Shown: piece after piece, positions 14,901-21,597 of the stretch
How the letters are laid out: each line of letters starts with the position of its first letter
Position numbering within the stretch: position 1 is the first letter of the stretch
NCBI GenBank assembly: GCA_963169055.1
Contig: CAUJFU010000149.1
Coordinates: forward strand, 1-21,623
DNA: 21,623 bases
Direction: 5' to 3'
Origin: Myxococcota bacterium
GTDB taxonomy: Bacteria; Myxococcota_C; UBA6777
Notes under the pieces: model-generated
Seen by the model: the letters and a program-made list of their open reading frames with translations, nothing else
What the model was told of the DNA's origin: nothing
Database searches by the model: none
Translations under genes and position numbers: made by a program

Positions 14901-15755
14901 CACCGAAAAAGCTTTTGCGCGATCTCTTTGCTTGGGTTCAAGTTGCGCCCAAGCCCGCTGCACCGTCAATTCTGCAAGGCGCGGCTCTGTATAAAAAGTA
15001 CCGTGTCCCTTGCGCATTCCCTCCCAAACCCCGAACACAAGGCTTCGTTCGTTAGGCTCGCTGAGAGGAGGTTCGTCAGGCTCGTGAGGGGGTTGATCTT
15101 GCGCTGAGACATGGTTGATTTCGACCGAAACATGGGTAATTTCGACCGATAGTGGGGGGGATTCAGTCAAAAGAGCCGTTGTTTGGGATGGAGAGACGGA
15201 CGAAAGGTGCCAATCCAGCAAAGATTCGTAATTGGTTCCAAGATGCGAGAGAGGCAACGTCGAAAAAGATCGAGGAGAGCGTCCCCCTGTGAGATCGCGG
15301 AGGAAAGCAAAAAGCTCTGCATCGTCGAGCAAAGCAGGCGTCTCTTCCAAAAGGCGGCAAGCCACGCCAAGGGGATGATCAGGCGAAAAAGCGGGGCTTT
15401 GGATCGGAGCAAGCAACGCGCACAATGCGGCCCATCCGAAAGGTTTGGTGGGAGGATGCAGTGGAGAGAGAGAGGCCGAGGCGAGAGGCTTTGCATAACG
15501 CAAAGAAAGAGCGCGATAAAGCGCCCACAGGCTCGATAATTTGGAACGTTTCGGAGGCGAGAATAACCCTCGACTTTCCGCAATCAAACGCATGCAGCAA
15601 CGCATCACAAAGCGCAACAATGCTTGGTGGATAATCTTGGGAGCGAGTGGTTCGCTTTGGATCGGCTCCTTCCAAAGAGATCGAGAGGCATGAAGCAGCC
15701 GTTGCAGCGCATCGCGTAAGCTCGGAGTGTACGATGTGGACGACAGGTTCGGCAT
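11940..15755 (-). CDS. Eco57I/type IIG-like adenine-specific DNA methyltransferase
   Basis: About 1271 residues. It contains LGTNYESLLDWHL (about 172), typical of type IIG-like enzymes, then GHGTFYTEPRLAELTVQRAW, SAM-binding motif I DPAMGAG (289-295), GVDRDPLAVEIARFGLWLA, and the catalytic NPPW (560-563) of N6-adenine methyltransferases, followed by YTYKLFLELAYHLLRSDGHLAMLVPASL and a TaqI-like C-terminal target-recognition half. I see no clear PD-(D/E)xK nuclease motif at the N-terminus, so it may be methylation-only or use an unseen nuclease domain. Three in-frame tandem repeats interrupt it. The start is uncertain: ATG 15755 lacks a good Shine-Dalgarno site, but a longer frame would run over the oppositely oriented methyltransferase gene. 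It has no recognisable restriction or specificity neighbour. Confidence 0.75.
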   Translation of the reverse strand: MPNLSSTSYTPSLRDALQRLLHASRSLWKEPIQSEPLAPKIIHQALLRFVMRCCMRLIAESRGLFSPPKRSKLSSLWALYRALSLRYAKPLASASLSPLHPPTKPFGWAALCALLAPIQSPAFSPDHPLGVACRLLEETPALLDDAELFAFLRDLTGGRSPRSFSTLPLSHLGTNYESLLDWHLSSVSPSQTTALLTESPPLSVEITHVSVEINHVSAQDQPPHEPDEPPLSEPNERSLVFGVWEGMRKGHGTFYTEPRLAELTVQRAWAQLEPKQRDRAKAFSVKVCDPAMGAGVFLLAALDCIASAIQSASCERGAACPNECDAQSAQPSELFASVGAGERAESITSVGAGDRAERITSVGQGDRAEPITSVGQGDRVKIRRCIVRSCLYGVDRDPLAVEIARFGLWLAVGDPQMPFAELTAHLRCGDALLGSIPSLENEGEPNNTLANPRYSENISEYSSSGADAPSSAVSSWPESSESSMAWQYADARCALWFWPEAQHLHAPTSAMFEHPLSSWPVMTQQISKQIAQTYHFFHWSLAFPEIFSPQQRGFDLIVGNPPWETLQPNAREFFSAVAPSFRLLRKQQALVRQRTLLTNDPHLAVLWKQQQDDCKQIARWLKRPMSRYLPRKNHEAPRKNHEAPRKNHEASRKDHETQHNDHETQHNDRKAPPDAALPTPFRYQGEGKPYTYKLFLELAYHLLRSDGHLAMLVPASLYTDKGADALRRLFLFRCRWKWLFSFENRSNLFAIDPRFKFCAVILQKGGHTKEVQTAFMQRTLEDWEHAEEHAQPYPKKRIRALSPRSLCFFEIQHPRDIELLDKIIEHTEPLPKAQAHFPLVYQQGEFNMTSHSRHFLSCEQADAQGFKPTLHGPRLRGVWQLLSKKSVDPSDTLSPAQLYERQFGLEPEQILSADGGSVMSLSSLRSEDILLPLYQGAMLYDYSHNAAAYWGGTGHRSRWMRHDPLAPPQPQFFVPPSLYREWPKAQHAPRIAFRALSNATNERALIVSCLTSAYPCGNSIGLFSAPQLDFPTPALLAHAALMGSLIYDWLLRHRLVGTNLNAFLMAETRIPALCAPVAGWLGTICARLCFAGFQHAPFWLRWHQEILQHFPAIYPLLAFPTTPSQRQILHSALDAACSALFGLERQDLHWILRDCAHPTSKSLDPHFTRTLDPKGFWRIHKQLSPELRHTVRTLAMFDQLQERGLEDFLSFYAKPFSWIQNEPYASTSTSSDPQRKQSLEQMEASVQQDFDRERWRRCHQHAQRLAWIEHL
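13740..13865 (-). repeat. Six-unit 21-bp tandem repeat in the DNA methyltransferase gene
   Basis: The units encode the seven-residue pattern RKNHEAP, drifting to RKDHETQ and HNDHETQ, shortly after the NPPW catalytic motif. The two units nearest the NPPW motif are nearly identical. The unit length is a multiple of three, so copy-number change keeps the frame. The repeat encodes a charged, probably flexible insert. Confidence 0.85.
14613..14747 (-). repeat. 36-bp tandem repeat in the DNA methyltransferase gene
   Basis: About 3.7 units encode the 12-residue pattern SVGAGDRAERIT with small changes. It falls between SAM motif I and the next conserved block, in a place where related enzymes are not expected to carry long inserts. 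The frame is kept. Confidence 0.85.
15108..15150 (-). repeat. Short 24-bp tandem duplication in the DNA methyltransferase gene
   Basis: Two units encode VEITHVS and VEINHVS, upstream of the FYTEP and SAM motifs, in a low-complexity Pro/Ser-rich linker. Confidence 0.7.
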
Positions 15756-15875
15756 GAGACAACACCGTGGGCCTTGCGAAGAGCCTCTTGCGTTGGAAAA
15801 GGACAGAGAGATAGCTTCGTGACGAAATTTCTTGCTTGCGAGAGGATGGCTCTTTTTGAGGACAGGCGCAAGATC

Positions 15876-15899
15876 GCACGAGATCTGACAGCCTCGTGC
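15876..15899. promoter_or_regulatory. GCACGAG/CTCGTGC dyad in the divergent intergenic region
   Basis: Perfect 7-base arms with a 10-base spacer lie between the start of the minus-strand DNA methyltransferase and the start of the plus-strand methyltransferase. The position fits an operator for either divergent promoter, but no promoter elements can be assigned. Confidence 0.3.
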
Positions 15900-15950
15900 T
15901 GATGCAGGCAAAAGAACGGATACAAAGGCGCACAAAGGAACGGATATCGG

Positions 15951-16796
15951 ATGCAAACAAACGAAATGACGGCGAAAGCAAACGAAAGAAAAGCCAACGG
16001 GGCGACAACGATGCAACAACCAAAAAGCCCGCTGCGGCTTGTTTGGAGATGGATGCTGTTTGGGGTCGTGGTGGAGATGAGCGGTGGATGTGTGCCTCGA
16101 TCCCGCGCACAGCCCGAAAAGACCGAGCCAAACGCGATCTCCAAGCACAAGACACTGTCCCAAGCCGAAAGCATCAACGCTCGTTTTTTGAGCAAGACGT
16201 TGGACGTCAAGCACTGGCAAAAGAATTTTTCGTCGCATGGTCGGGAAGTTTGGAAACATCGACACGCGATCATCGGACGGTTGGGATTGCGGCCCGGGAT
16301 GGCTGTGGCGGATCTTGGTGCAGGGACGGGAGCCTTTTTGAATGCGTTGCGCCGTCCGATCTTGCCGGGTGGAACGCTTTATTTGGTCGATATCTCGCCG
16401 CGTTTTATCGAGCTATTGAACGCACGCATCAAAAAACAAGGACTCAAGGATGTGGTGGTACTCCAAAACACAGAGCGCTCCACCCGCCTCCCGACCTCTT
16501 CGGTGGATGTGATCTTTACAAGCGACACCTACCATCACTTCGAGTACATCAAAGAAACCTTGGCAAGCATCCACCAAGCCCTCCGTCCCAAGGGGCGCTT
16601 CGTGGTGGTTGACTTTGAGCGGATTCCCGGGGTCTCTCGGCCTTGGATCTTGGGACACGTCAAACACGACAAAGCTCACGTGATCCGAGAAGTCCAACAA
16701 CACGGGTTTGTGTTGTTGCGCGAAGAAAAAGTACCCGATCTTAAAGAAAATTACATGCTTGTCTTTGAGAAAAAAGAACGCTCATCACAAAAGTGA
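15951..16796 (+). CDS. Exported class I SAM-dependent methyltransferase
   Basis: A 281-residue protein with a complete Rossmann methyltransferase domain: motif I VADLGAGTG (Asp121-Gly127), GGTLYLVDISPRFIE, VDVIFTSDTYHHFEY, ALRPKGRFVVVDFERIPG, and an ending DLKENYMLVFEKK. These landmarks match a family of methyltransferases often made with signal peptides in planctomycetes and other bacteria. Here residues 28-47 form a hydrophobic stretch (RLVWRWMLFGVVVEM) ending in SGGC, an imperfect lipobox, so it may be a lipoprotein or exported enzyme; its substrate is unknown. ATG 15951 has AAGGA about ten bases upstream; ATG 16011 would give a more normal signal peptide. The APC permease gene follows after 49 bases on the same strand. 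Confidence 0.8.
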   Translation: MQTNEMTAKANERKANGATTMQQPKSPLRLVWRWMLFGVVVEMSGGCVPRSRAQPEKTEPNAISKHKTLSQAESINARFLSKTLDVKHWQKNFSSHGREVWKHRHAIIGRLGLRPGMAVADLGAGTGAFLNALRRPILPGGTLYLVDISPRFIELLNARIKKQGLKDVVVLQNTERSTRLPTSSVDVIFTSDTYHHFEYIKETLASIHQALRPKGRFVVVDFERIPGVSRPWILGHVKHDKAHVIREVQQHGFVLLREEKVPDLKENYMLVFEKKERSSQK

Positions 16797-16845
16797 CCAA
16801 CTATCCGACCAGACAAGTCGAAACAGCACAGAGGGAAAAGAAGCG

Positions 16846-18174
16846 ATGCAGAGCAGGTCGTTGGGAGGTGGTGCGTTGTTGGCGTTGATTATCGCCAACA
16901 TCATCGGGACGGGCGTGTTTACGACGTCGGGTTATTCGGTCGGTGCGTTGGGCAGTCGAGAAGCGGTGCTGTTGGCGTGGTTGGTGGGGGGAGTGCATGC
17001 GTTGTTGGGCGCGCTGAGTTATGTGTGGTTGGTTCAGCGTTATCCGCATTCGGGGGGCGAATACCTGCTGTTGTCGCGGGCCTTGCATCCAGCGGCGGGC
17101 TATGTGGCGGGATGGGTGTCGTTGTTTGCGGGTTTTGCGGGGCCGATCGCGGCGGCGGCGCATGGTTTAGAGGCATACGCAGGGATGACGGGGGTGCGTT
17201 GGTTGGGAGCAAGCGCGATCGTGCTGTTTGCCTTGTTGCATGGGGTTTTTGCACAGGGTGGGGTGTGGGTACAAAATGCAGTGGTGGCGCTCAAGATGTT
17301 GTTGTTGCTTGTGTTTGTTGGGTGGGGGATGTTGGGGATGACCATACAACCCGATCTCGGCTCGCTCCAAACAGCGAACTGGTCGGCCTTTGGTTCGGCT
17401 TGCGTGTGGATCACCTTTTCTTATACGGGTTGGAATGCTGCGGTGTATGTGGCGGGTGAGATCAAGGATATCGAACGAGATCTTTTTCGATCGACGTTGG
17501 GAGCGGTGTTGATCATCACGGTGCTGTATCTTTTTCTCAACGCGATCTTTTTGTATGCCGCACCGATCGCGGCCCTTCAAAACAAGGCCGATGTTGGGCG
17601 TCTTGCAGCCTCGGCGCTGGGAGGCACGATTGCTGCGCAGTTTTTGTCGGCGATCGTAGTGTTGGCGTTGGTGACGTCGATCTCTGCGATGAGCATGGCA
17701 GGGCCGCGTGTGACGTGGCAGATGGCGCGAGATGGTTATTTGCCCGCGATCTTTGGGCGCGGCGAACCCCCACCGACGTTGGCGATCTTTCTTCAAGCGC
17801 TTGTGGCTTTGGGGGTCTTTTGGCTCTCTTCGCTCAAAGAGCTTTTGGGGATGATCGGACTCACCTTGATCCTGTCTTCCGCAGGAACGGTGTGTAGCTT
17901 GTTTGTCGAAGAGTATCGCCACGGATGGCGGCCCAAAAGCAAGCTGTATCCGTTGTTTCCGATCTTGTTTGTGGTATCAACGCTTGCGATGGGCGTTTGG
18001 ATGGCGTGGCGCTCGCCCAAAGAGGCCGCTGTATCGGTGGCTGTGATCGTACTGGGTGTGTTGGGGTATGCCATACAGCGCAAGAGAAAAAAAGCGGATG
18101 AGGGGAAAGACGCGATGGACTTATTGAAAGCGGATGAGGGGAAAAACGCGATAGACTTATTGAAAGCGGATTAG
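16846..18174 (+). CDS. APC-superfamily amino acid permease
   Basis: A 442-residue membrane protein starting with ALLALIIANIIGTGVFTTSG, the signature first helix of amino acid/polyamine/organocation transporters, followed by GGEYLLLSRALHPAAGYVAGW and about 11 to 12 hydrophobic helices. The substrate cannot be read from sequence; amino acids are most likely. ATG 16846 has GAGGG about ten bases upstream; an upstream frame would overlap the methyltransferase gene. The last 30 residues are unusual: two copies of a 12-residue unit, KADEGKDAMDLL and KADEGKNAIDLL, then KAD and a stop. These come from a 36-bp tandem repeat that also covers the 3' end of the opposing VWA gene. The stop codon overlaps that gene's stop by two bases. 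Confidence 0.9.
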   Translation: MQSRSLGGGALLALIIANIIGTGVFTTSGYSVGALGSREAVLLAWLVGGVHALLGALSYVWLVQRYPHSGGEYLLLSRALHPAAGYVAGWVSLFAGFAGPIAAAAHGLEAYAGMTGVRWLGASAIVLFALLHGVFAQGGVWVQNAVVALKMLLLLVFVGWGMLGMTIQPDLGSLQTANWSAFGSACVWITFSYTGWNAAVYVAGEIKDIERDLFRSTLGAVLIITVLYLFLNAIFLYAAPIAALQNKADVGRLAASALGGTIAAQFLSAIVVLALVTSISAMSMAGPRVTWQMARDGYLPAIFGRGEPPPTLAIFLQALVALGVFWLSSLKELLGMIGLTLILSSAGTVCSLFVEEYRHGWRPKSKLYPLFPILFVVSTLAMGVWMAWRSPKEAAVSVAVIVLGVLGYAIQRKRKKADEGKDAMDLLKADEGKNAIDLLKAD

Positions 18175-18201
18175 GGAAAAAACGCGATAGACTTATTGAT
18201 C
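18094..18201. repeat. Three-unit 36-bp tandem repeat across the permease/VWA gene junction
   Basis: Units at 18094-18129, 18130-18165 and 18166-18201 begin GCGGATGAGGGGAAA or GCGGATTAGGGAAAA and end near GACTTATTGA. The third unit holds both stop codons and, on the minus strand, encodes the last residues of the VWA protein (NKSIAFFP). The first two lie in the permease frame and lengthen its C-terminus. Confidence 0.9.
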
Positions 18202-19742
18202 AAGTCGATCAGCTCGGAGTGTGTCGGATCGTTGGATTGAGCGGCTTGTTTTGCGATCTCGCGGGCTTGTATGAGCGTCCAGCCTTTGGCGTAGGGGCTG
18301 GTGCGTAGGATCTCGGCAAAGCCCATCACAGCGGTCGCAAAACGCAGCGTCCAAGGCGTCATCTCAAAGGGGCGATGCAAAAGCAGCGTAGGGACGGGGG
18401 TGACTTCTTCGGTGGCGGGGTCGTCTTTGGTGGCATCAGGGCCTTTGTAACGCAAGCGCACGATAATCAAGGGCGTCGGCGATTGGCTTTGGATCAGAGG
18501 TTGGATCTCTTGTTGTTTGAGTTGGACTTCGTAGAGAGCGGTGACGGTGTGTCCTGCACCCAATTCACCCGCATCCACCTTGTCGTTGCGAAAGTCCTTG
18601 TCTGCGATATCTCGGTTTTCGTAGCCGATCAAGCGATAGCGCGCCACATAATCCTTGTTGAACTCGACTTGCACTTTTACATCCCGCGCAAGTGTCACCA
18701 TGTTGCTGATGAATTTGTCCCGAAATACCCGAATGGCTTGCTCTTCGTTGTCGACGTAGTAGCTGTTTCCATTGCCTTTGTTTGCAAGCTGCTCCATCCG
18801 ATTGTCTTGGTAATTTCCGATACCAAAGCCCACCGTGGTCATCGTAATGCCCTGCGCAACGTAACTTTCGATGGTCTTCAAGATCTCTTCGTACGAAACA
18901 CGACCGATGTTGGCGTCACCATCAGAAAAAACGATCACGCGATTTTCGTGGCCTTTGACATACGCTTTGGAAGCCATCTCGTAGGCCAACTGCATACCAC
19001 TGCCCATCGCCGTACCACCGCCTGTTCCGAGGGCATCAATGATCTGTTTGATCCGCGTTTTTTCGGTTGCATCGGTGGGTTCGAGCAGTTTGGTGGTGCT
19101 TCCAGCATACGTTGCGATCGCGACGCTGTCTCCCTTGCGAAGCTGATCAAGCAAGACATAAAGGCTCTTTTTGACAAGACCGATACGTGTAGCGCCCGTC
19201 ATCGAACAGGAAGTGTCGATCAAAAAAGTCAAGTGCAAAGAACGGCGTTCTTCTTCGGTCAATCTTCGTCCCTGAAGACCGACGCGCAAGACGTAATTCT
19301 CTTTGTTAAACGGAGAGATCGCTCCATCGACATGGACGATCAAAGGTTTGTCCTTGGGCGATTCGTAGCGATAATCGAAGTAGTTGACAAATTCTTCGAC
19401 GCGAACAGCGTAAGGATCGGGTTTTTGACCCGCGTTCAATTGCGCCCGCATATAGGTATAAGACGAGGTGTCCACATCAATAGCGAACGTGGAAAGGTTG
19501 TCAACAGCGGGATCTTCCCAAGGATTGACTGTGGGAGGTTGTGGATTGTTGGAGGTTGGTTCGGGTGAGGATGGCGTTCCCGCATCGCTTGTGGGAGATT
19601 CAGCCGACGCTTTTTGCGCCGAATCGTTCGAATAGTTCGGCGTGTTGTAAGGATTCCCGCCATAGCGAGACTCCGCAGCACACCCCACCATCATCAAAAA
19701 AACACCCATCCACAGGCTCTTGTACCACGCGCTTGTCAACAT
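18171..19742 (-). CDS. YfbK-type VWA-domain lipoprotein
   Basis: A 523-residue protein. A lipoprotein signal ends at Cys21 (MMVGC, a slightly imperfect lipobox), so it should be anchored in a membrane facing the periplasm or cell surface. A Pro/Ser/Asn-rich linker follows, then the vWF_A N-terminal region (FAIDVDTSSYTYMRAQL and VRVEEFVNYFDYRY, 86-126), a von Willebrand A domain with an intact metal-binding DTSCS motif (Asp176, Ser178, Ser180) and FSDGDANIG, and a C-terminal DUF3520-type domain. Proteins of this family are widespread; the function is not settled, but VWA domains mediate metal-dependent protein binding. AAGGAGG lies five bases before ATG 19742. The gene converges on the permease with overlapping stops, and diverges from the membrane protein gene on the other side. 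Confidence 0.9.
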   Translation of the reverse strand: MLTSAWYKSLWMGVFLMMVGCAAESRYGGNPYNTPNYSNDSAQKASAESPTSDAGTPSSPEPTSNNPQPPTVNPWEDPAVDNLSTFAIDVDTSSYTYMRAQLNAGQKPDPYAVRVEEFVNYFDYRYESPKDKPLIVHVDGAISPFNKENYVLRVGLQGRRLTEEERRSLHLTFLIDTSCSMTGATRIGLVKKSLYVLLDQLRKGDSVAIATYAGSTTKLLEPTDATEKTRIKQIIDALGTGGGTAMGSGMQLAYEMASKAYVKGHENRVIVFSDGDANIGRVSYEEILKTIESYVAQGITMTTVGFGIGNYQDNRMEQLANKGNGNSYYVDNEEQAIRVFRDKFISNMVTLARDVKVQVEFNKDYVARYRLIGYENRDIADKDFRNDKVDAGELGAGHTVTALYEVQLKQQEIQPLIQSQSPTPLIIVRLRYKGPDATKDDPATEEVTPVPTLLLHRPFEMTPWTLRFATAVMGFAEILRTSPYAKGWTLIQAREIAKQAAQSNDPTHSELIDLINKSIAFFP

Positions 19743-19878
19743 TGTGTCCTCCTTGCTATCCAAAATGCGTTCTTGCCTACAATCTGTAGGTTCGGCGAAG
19801 ATGCCAAGGCAAAAGGCGTACCAAGCGCCAAGAAAAGTCAAACCCAACGTCGTAAGAGAGAAGGGAAACGTAGGTTTC

Positions 19879-20571
19879 ATGAAAGAAAAAGACAAGCATT
19901 TGGTCGGTATATCGGCCTCTCTTGGCCGATGGTTGCAGGGTGTAATCGTGGGTTTTGTGATCCTCAAAGGACTTTCTACGCAGTGGTATCCGGGGGGTAC
20001 GGTGTTTTCTGCGCGAGATGTCGGCTACGATTTTTGGCGCAACTATCTTTGCGATGTGATGGCTCCTGTCGCACTCAACGGGCAGATCAACACCCATGCT
20101 TCGATCCTTTCGGGGGCTGGCGTGGGCGTGTTGTACTTGTTGGGCTTGTTGCCTGTATGGTGGTTTTTGCCGATGTTATGGGGAGGACGAAGATCGGTGC
20201 GTTTGGCGCTGCGGTTGTTTGGGGGATTTTCGCTGCTTGGGATGGTCTTGATGCTCGGAGAAGGAATGGGCTATCACCCCTTCTCTCACGCGGTAGTTTC
20301 GGCGATTGCGGCAGGTGCTGGCTTTACAGCGATGGCGTTGTTGGTGCTATGGCTGCCGTGGTCGGGTTATGGGACGTGGCGGCTGCGTGCGCTGGAATGG
20401 TGGATCGTAGGGTTGGGGATACTGAATCTTGTGACCTACCTGCGCACCCAATGGTTCCAAGCCCCTGTGACCGCCTTTTTGCCCGCTTCTCAAAAACTTG
20501 TGCTGATCGCGCTGCTCGTCTGGCTTTGGGTTCTCGCTGTCCACCTCCAACGCCCCCCCTCCTCTCGTTGA
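19879..20571 (+). CDS. Multi-pass membrane protein of unknown function
   Basis: About 230 residues with six or seven predicted membrane helices. The segment DVGYDFWRNYLCDVMAPVALNGQIN, between the first two helices, is a conserved-looking motif with a Trp, Cys and several Asp/Asn that suggests a family of small membrane proteins; I recognise similarity to uncharacterised DUF998-like proteins only loosely. No catalytic residues can be named. ATG 19879 has a weak AGG a few bases upstream; an in-frame ATG at 19801 would add about 26 residues with many Lys/Arg and no helix. It is divergent from the VWA lipoprotein gene, 136 bases away, so the two may share a control region. It is the last gene in the window. 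Confidence 0.65.
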   Translation: MKEKDKHLVGISASLGRWLQGVIVGFVILKGLSTQWYPGGTVFSARDVGYDFWRNYLCDVMAPVALNGQINTHASILSGAGVGVLYLLGLLPVWWFLPMLWGGRRSVRLALRLFGGFSLLGMVLMLGEGMGYHPFSHAVVSAIAAGAGFTAMALLVLWLPWSGYGTWRLRALEWWIVGLGILNLVTYLRTQWFQAPVTAFLPASQKLVLIALLVWLWVLAVHLQRPPSSR

Positions 20572-20787
20572 CCCAAAGCCGCCCTCTCCATGTGTGGGGA
20601 AATGTATGGGTGCGACTTGTTGGATGATTTTGTGGGGTTCCCCCCCACGCCCCGCGAGAGGGCGAAGCCCTCTTGACCCCGTATGGATGGGGCGATCACA
20701 GGTTTTTCAAAGCCAACAGCCCGACCGCTTGGGGGAGTCCGAACACGGCTTTTTTTATCCGCTGCGTTGATTCGATTGTATTTTATT

Positions 20788-20814
20788 ACATACAGATCTG
20801 ACTGTATGTTTTTC
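20788..20814 (+). terminator. AT-rich stem-loop followed by T run
   Basis: ACATACAG and CTGTATGT form a perfect 8-bp stem around ATCTGA, followed by TTTTC. It could end the plus-strand transcript from the membrane protein gene, whose stop lies about 215 bases upstream. The stem is AT-rich and weak. Confidence 0.35.
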
Positions 20815-20867
20815 AATACATCTTCGTTTCGTTGATTTGTTGGTTGTTTTGTGTTTGTGAGGCGCGG

Positions 20868-21006
20868 CCCCACACCCCGCCATAGACTGCCGCACCTTGC
20901 CCCCGTGTTCGCGCCATATCAAGCGACAGAGTCGTCGGTGTGAAAAACGCTGATCTATTCGCCGATACGGGGGCAAGGGAGCCGCGCTCCCTTGTGGGGT
21001 GTGGGG
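20868..21006. repeat. Nested inverted-repeat block
   Basis: CCCCACACCCC (20868-20878) pairs with GGGGTGTGGGG (20996-21006). Inside, CCTTGCCCCCGT (20895-20906) pairs with ACGGGGGCAAGG (20967-20978). The right side also holds a hairpin with 9-base arms CAAGGGAGC and GCTCCCTTG (20974-20994). The outer and inner pairs fit one long imperfect stem, with the extra hairpin competing with part of it. Confidence 0.75.
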
Positions 21007-21083
21007 CAACGCCCCATACGCGCCTTGTTAAGGCGGAAACACCGTAGAGTCGAGAATGATCGCTCTTTCTTTTGTCGGCCCCC

Positions 21084-21137
21084 CATGTCCGTTCGCTGCT
21101 CGATGTCCCGATACACGGGCGGTTCGCGAACCGCCCC
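21084..21137. repeat. 54-bp interspersed repeat with REP-like palindrome, right inverted copy
   Basis: Reverse complement of the left-flank copy at 285-338, with one mismatch. A second short block, 21162-21182, is the exact reverse complement of 99-119, so the order of both blocks is kept in inverted orientation. Confidence 0.85.
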
Positions 21138-21258
21138 TACGCAAACATGGCCTTGCCTCGAAGACGGATGGAACGAAAGAATCGTAGACAAAGCACACGC
21201 AAATATACCTAAAAAGACCGAGGATACGACCTCCGTGTAGGATGTGATGAAAGGCAGG

Positions 21259-21275
21259 GGCGTATTGCATACGCC
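21259..21275. repeat. REP-like palindrome GGCGTAT-TGC-ATACGCC
   Basis: Perfect 7-base arms around a 3-base loop, preceded by AGGG so that the left edge reads GGGGCG as in the other palindromes of this flank. It looks like a member of the same loose family with a different core. Confidence 0.6.
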
Positions 21276-21377
21276 GTTGCCCCATTCACGGGGATTTTGA
21301 TCGCTGTGTACGAGCAGGCAATATGCGGATTTGGTATGACGCAGTGGAAACGAGAAAGCGTGAAGAATCAAGCCGTT

Positions 21378-21401
21378 GTAGGGGCGGTTCGGGAACCGCC
21401 C
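21378..21401. repeat. REP-like palindrome, third copy
   Basis: GTAGGGGCGGTTCGGGAACC followed by GCCC. It differs from the core of the 54-bp repeat by one base at the centre of the palindrome, and lacks the GTGTATCGGGACAT extension. Confidence 0.75.
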
Positions 21402-21455
21402 GCGCCTGAACCTGGGCCTTTTTCGTATCGGTATGACAGTTCAGTCTCTTTTCTT

Positions 21456-21475
21456 CACCCGATGCCCGTCGGGTG
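21456..21475. repeat. CACCCGA/TCGGGTG stem-loop
   Basis: Perfect 7-base arms enclose TGCCCG, directly before the left inverted end of the 122-bp element. Its function is unknown. Confidence 0.5.
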
Positions 21476-21597
21476 ATACGAAATCTGCCCATGCCAGAGC
21501 CCCCCCGCTGGATGGGCTTTACAGACGAAGTGTCCGAGTGTTAGCCACATCTTGCTGCCCCTACTTTTTTCGAATGCACAACAGGCAGATTTCGTAT
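21476..21597. repeat. 122-bp element with 14-bp inverted ends
   Basis: ATACGAAATCTGCC (21476-21489) is the exact reverse complement of GGCAGATTTCGTAT (21584-21597). Between them lies the right copy (21522-21564) of the 43-bp repeat also found at 448-490. The arrangement looks like a small non-coding mobile element (MITE-like), but no target-site duplication is clear. Confidence 0.5.

Noticed and set aside
15756-16265. N-terminal extension of the DNA methyltransferase frame by 170 residues
   Set aside because: It would overlap the start of the opposite-strand methyltransferase gene, which has clear family motifs, and the extra residues look like low-quality antisense translation.
18375-19568. 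Long plus-strand reading frame of about 397 residues
   Set aside because: It is antisense to the VWA lipoprotein gene, which has clear domains and a strong ribosome-binding site; the plus-strand product has no recognisable motif.
19743-19878. Sigma-70 promoters between the VWA and membrane protein genes
   Set aside because: TTGGCA with a 17-base spacer is followed by GATTGT, only half matching a -10 box; promoters are expected here but cannot be placed.
19614-20627. Plus-strand frame of about 337 residues over the VWA start and membrane protein gene
   Set aside because: The membrane protein frame shows well-formed hydrophobic helices; this alternative frame is Arg/Cys-rich without structure.
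20955-21371. Minus-strand frame of about 138 residues
   Set aside because: It runs across the REP-like palindromes and the inverted 54-bp repeat, and shows no domain or credible start.
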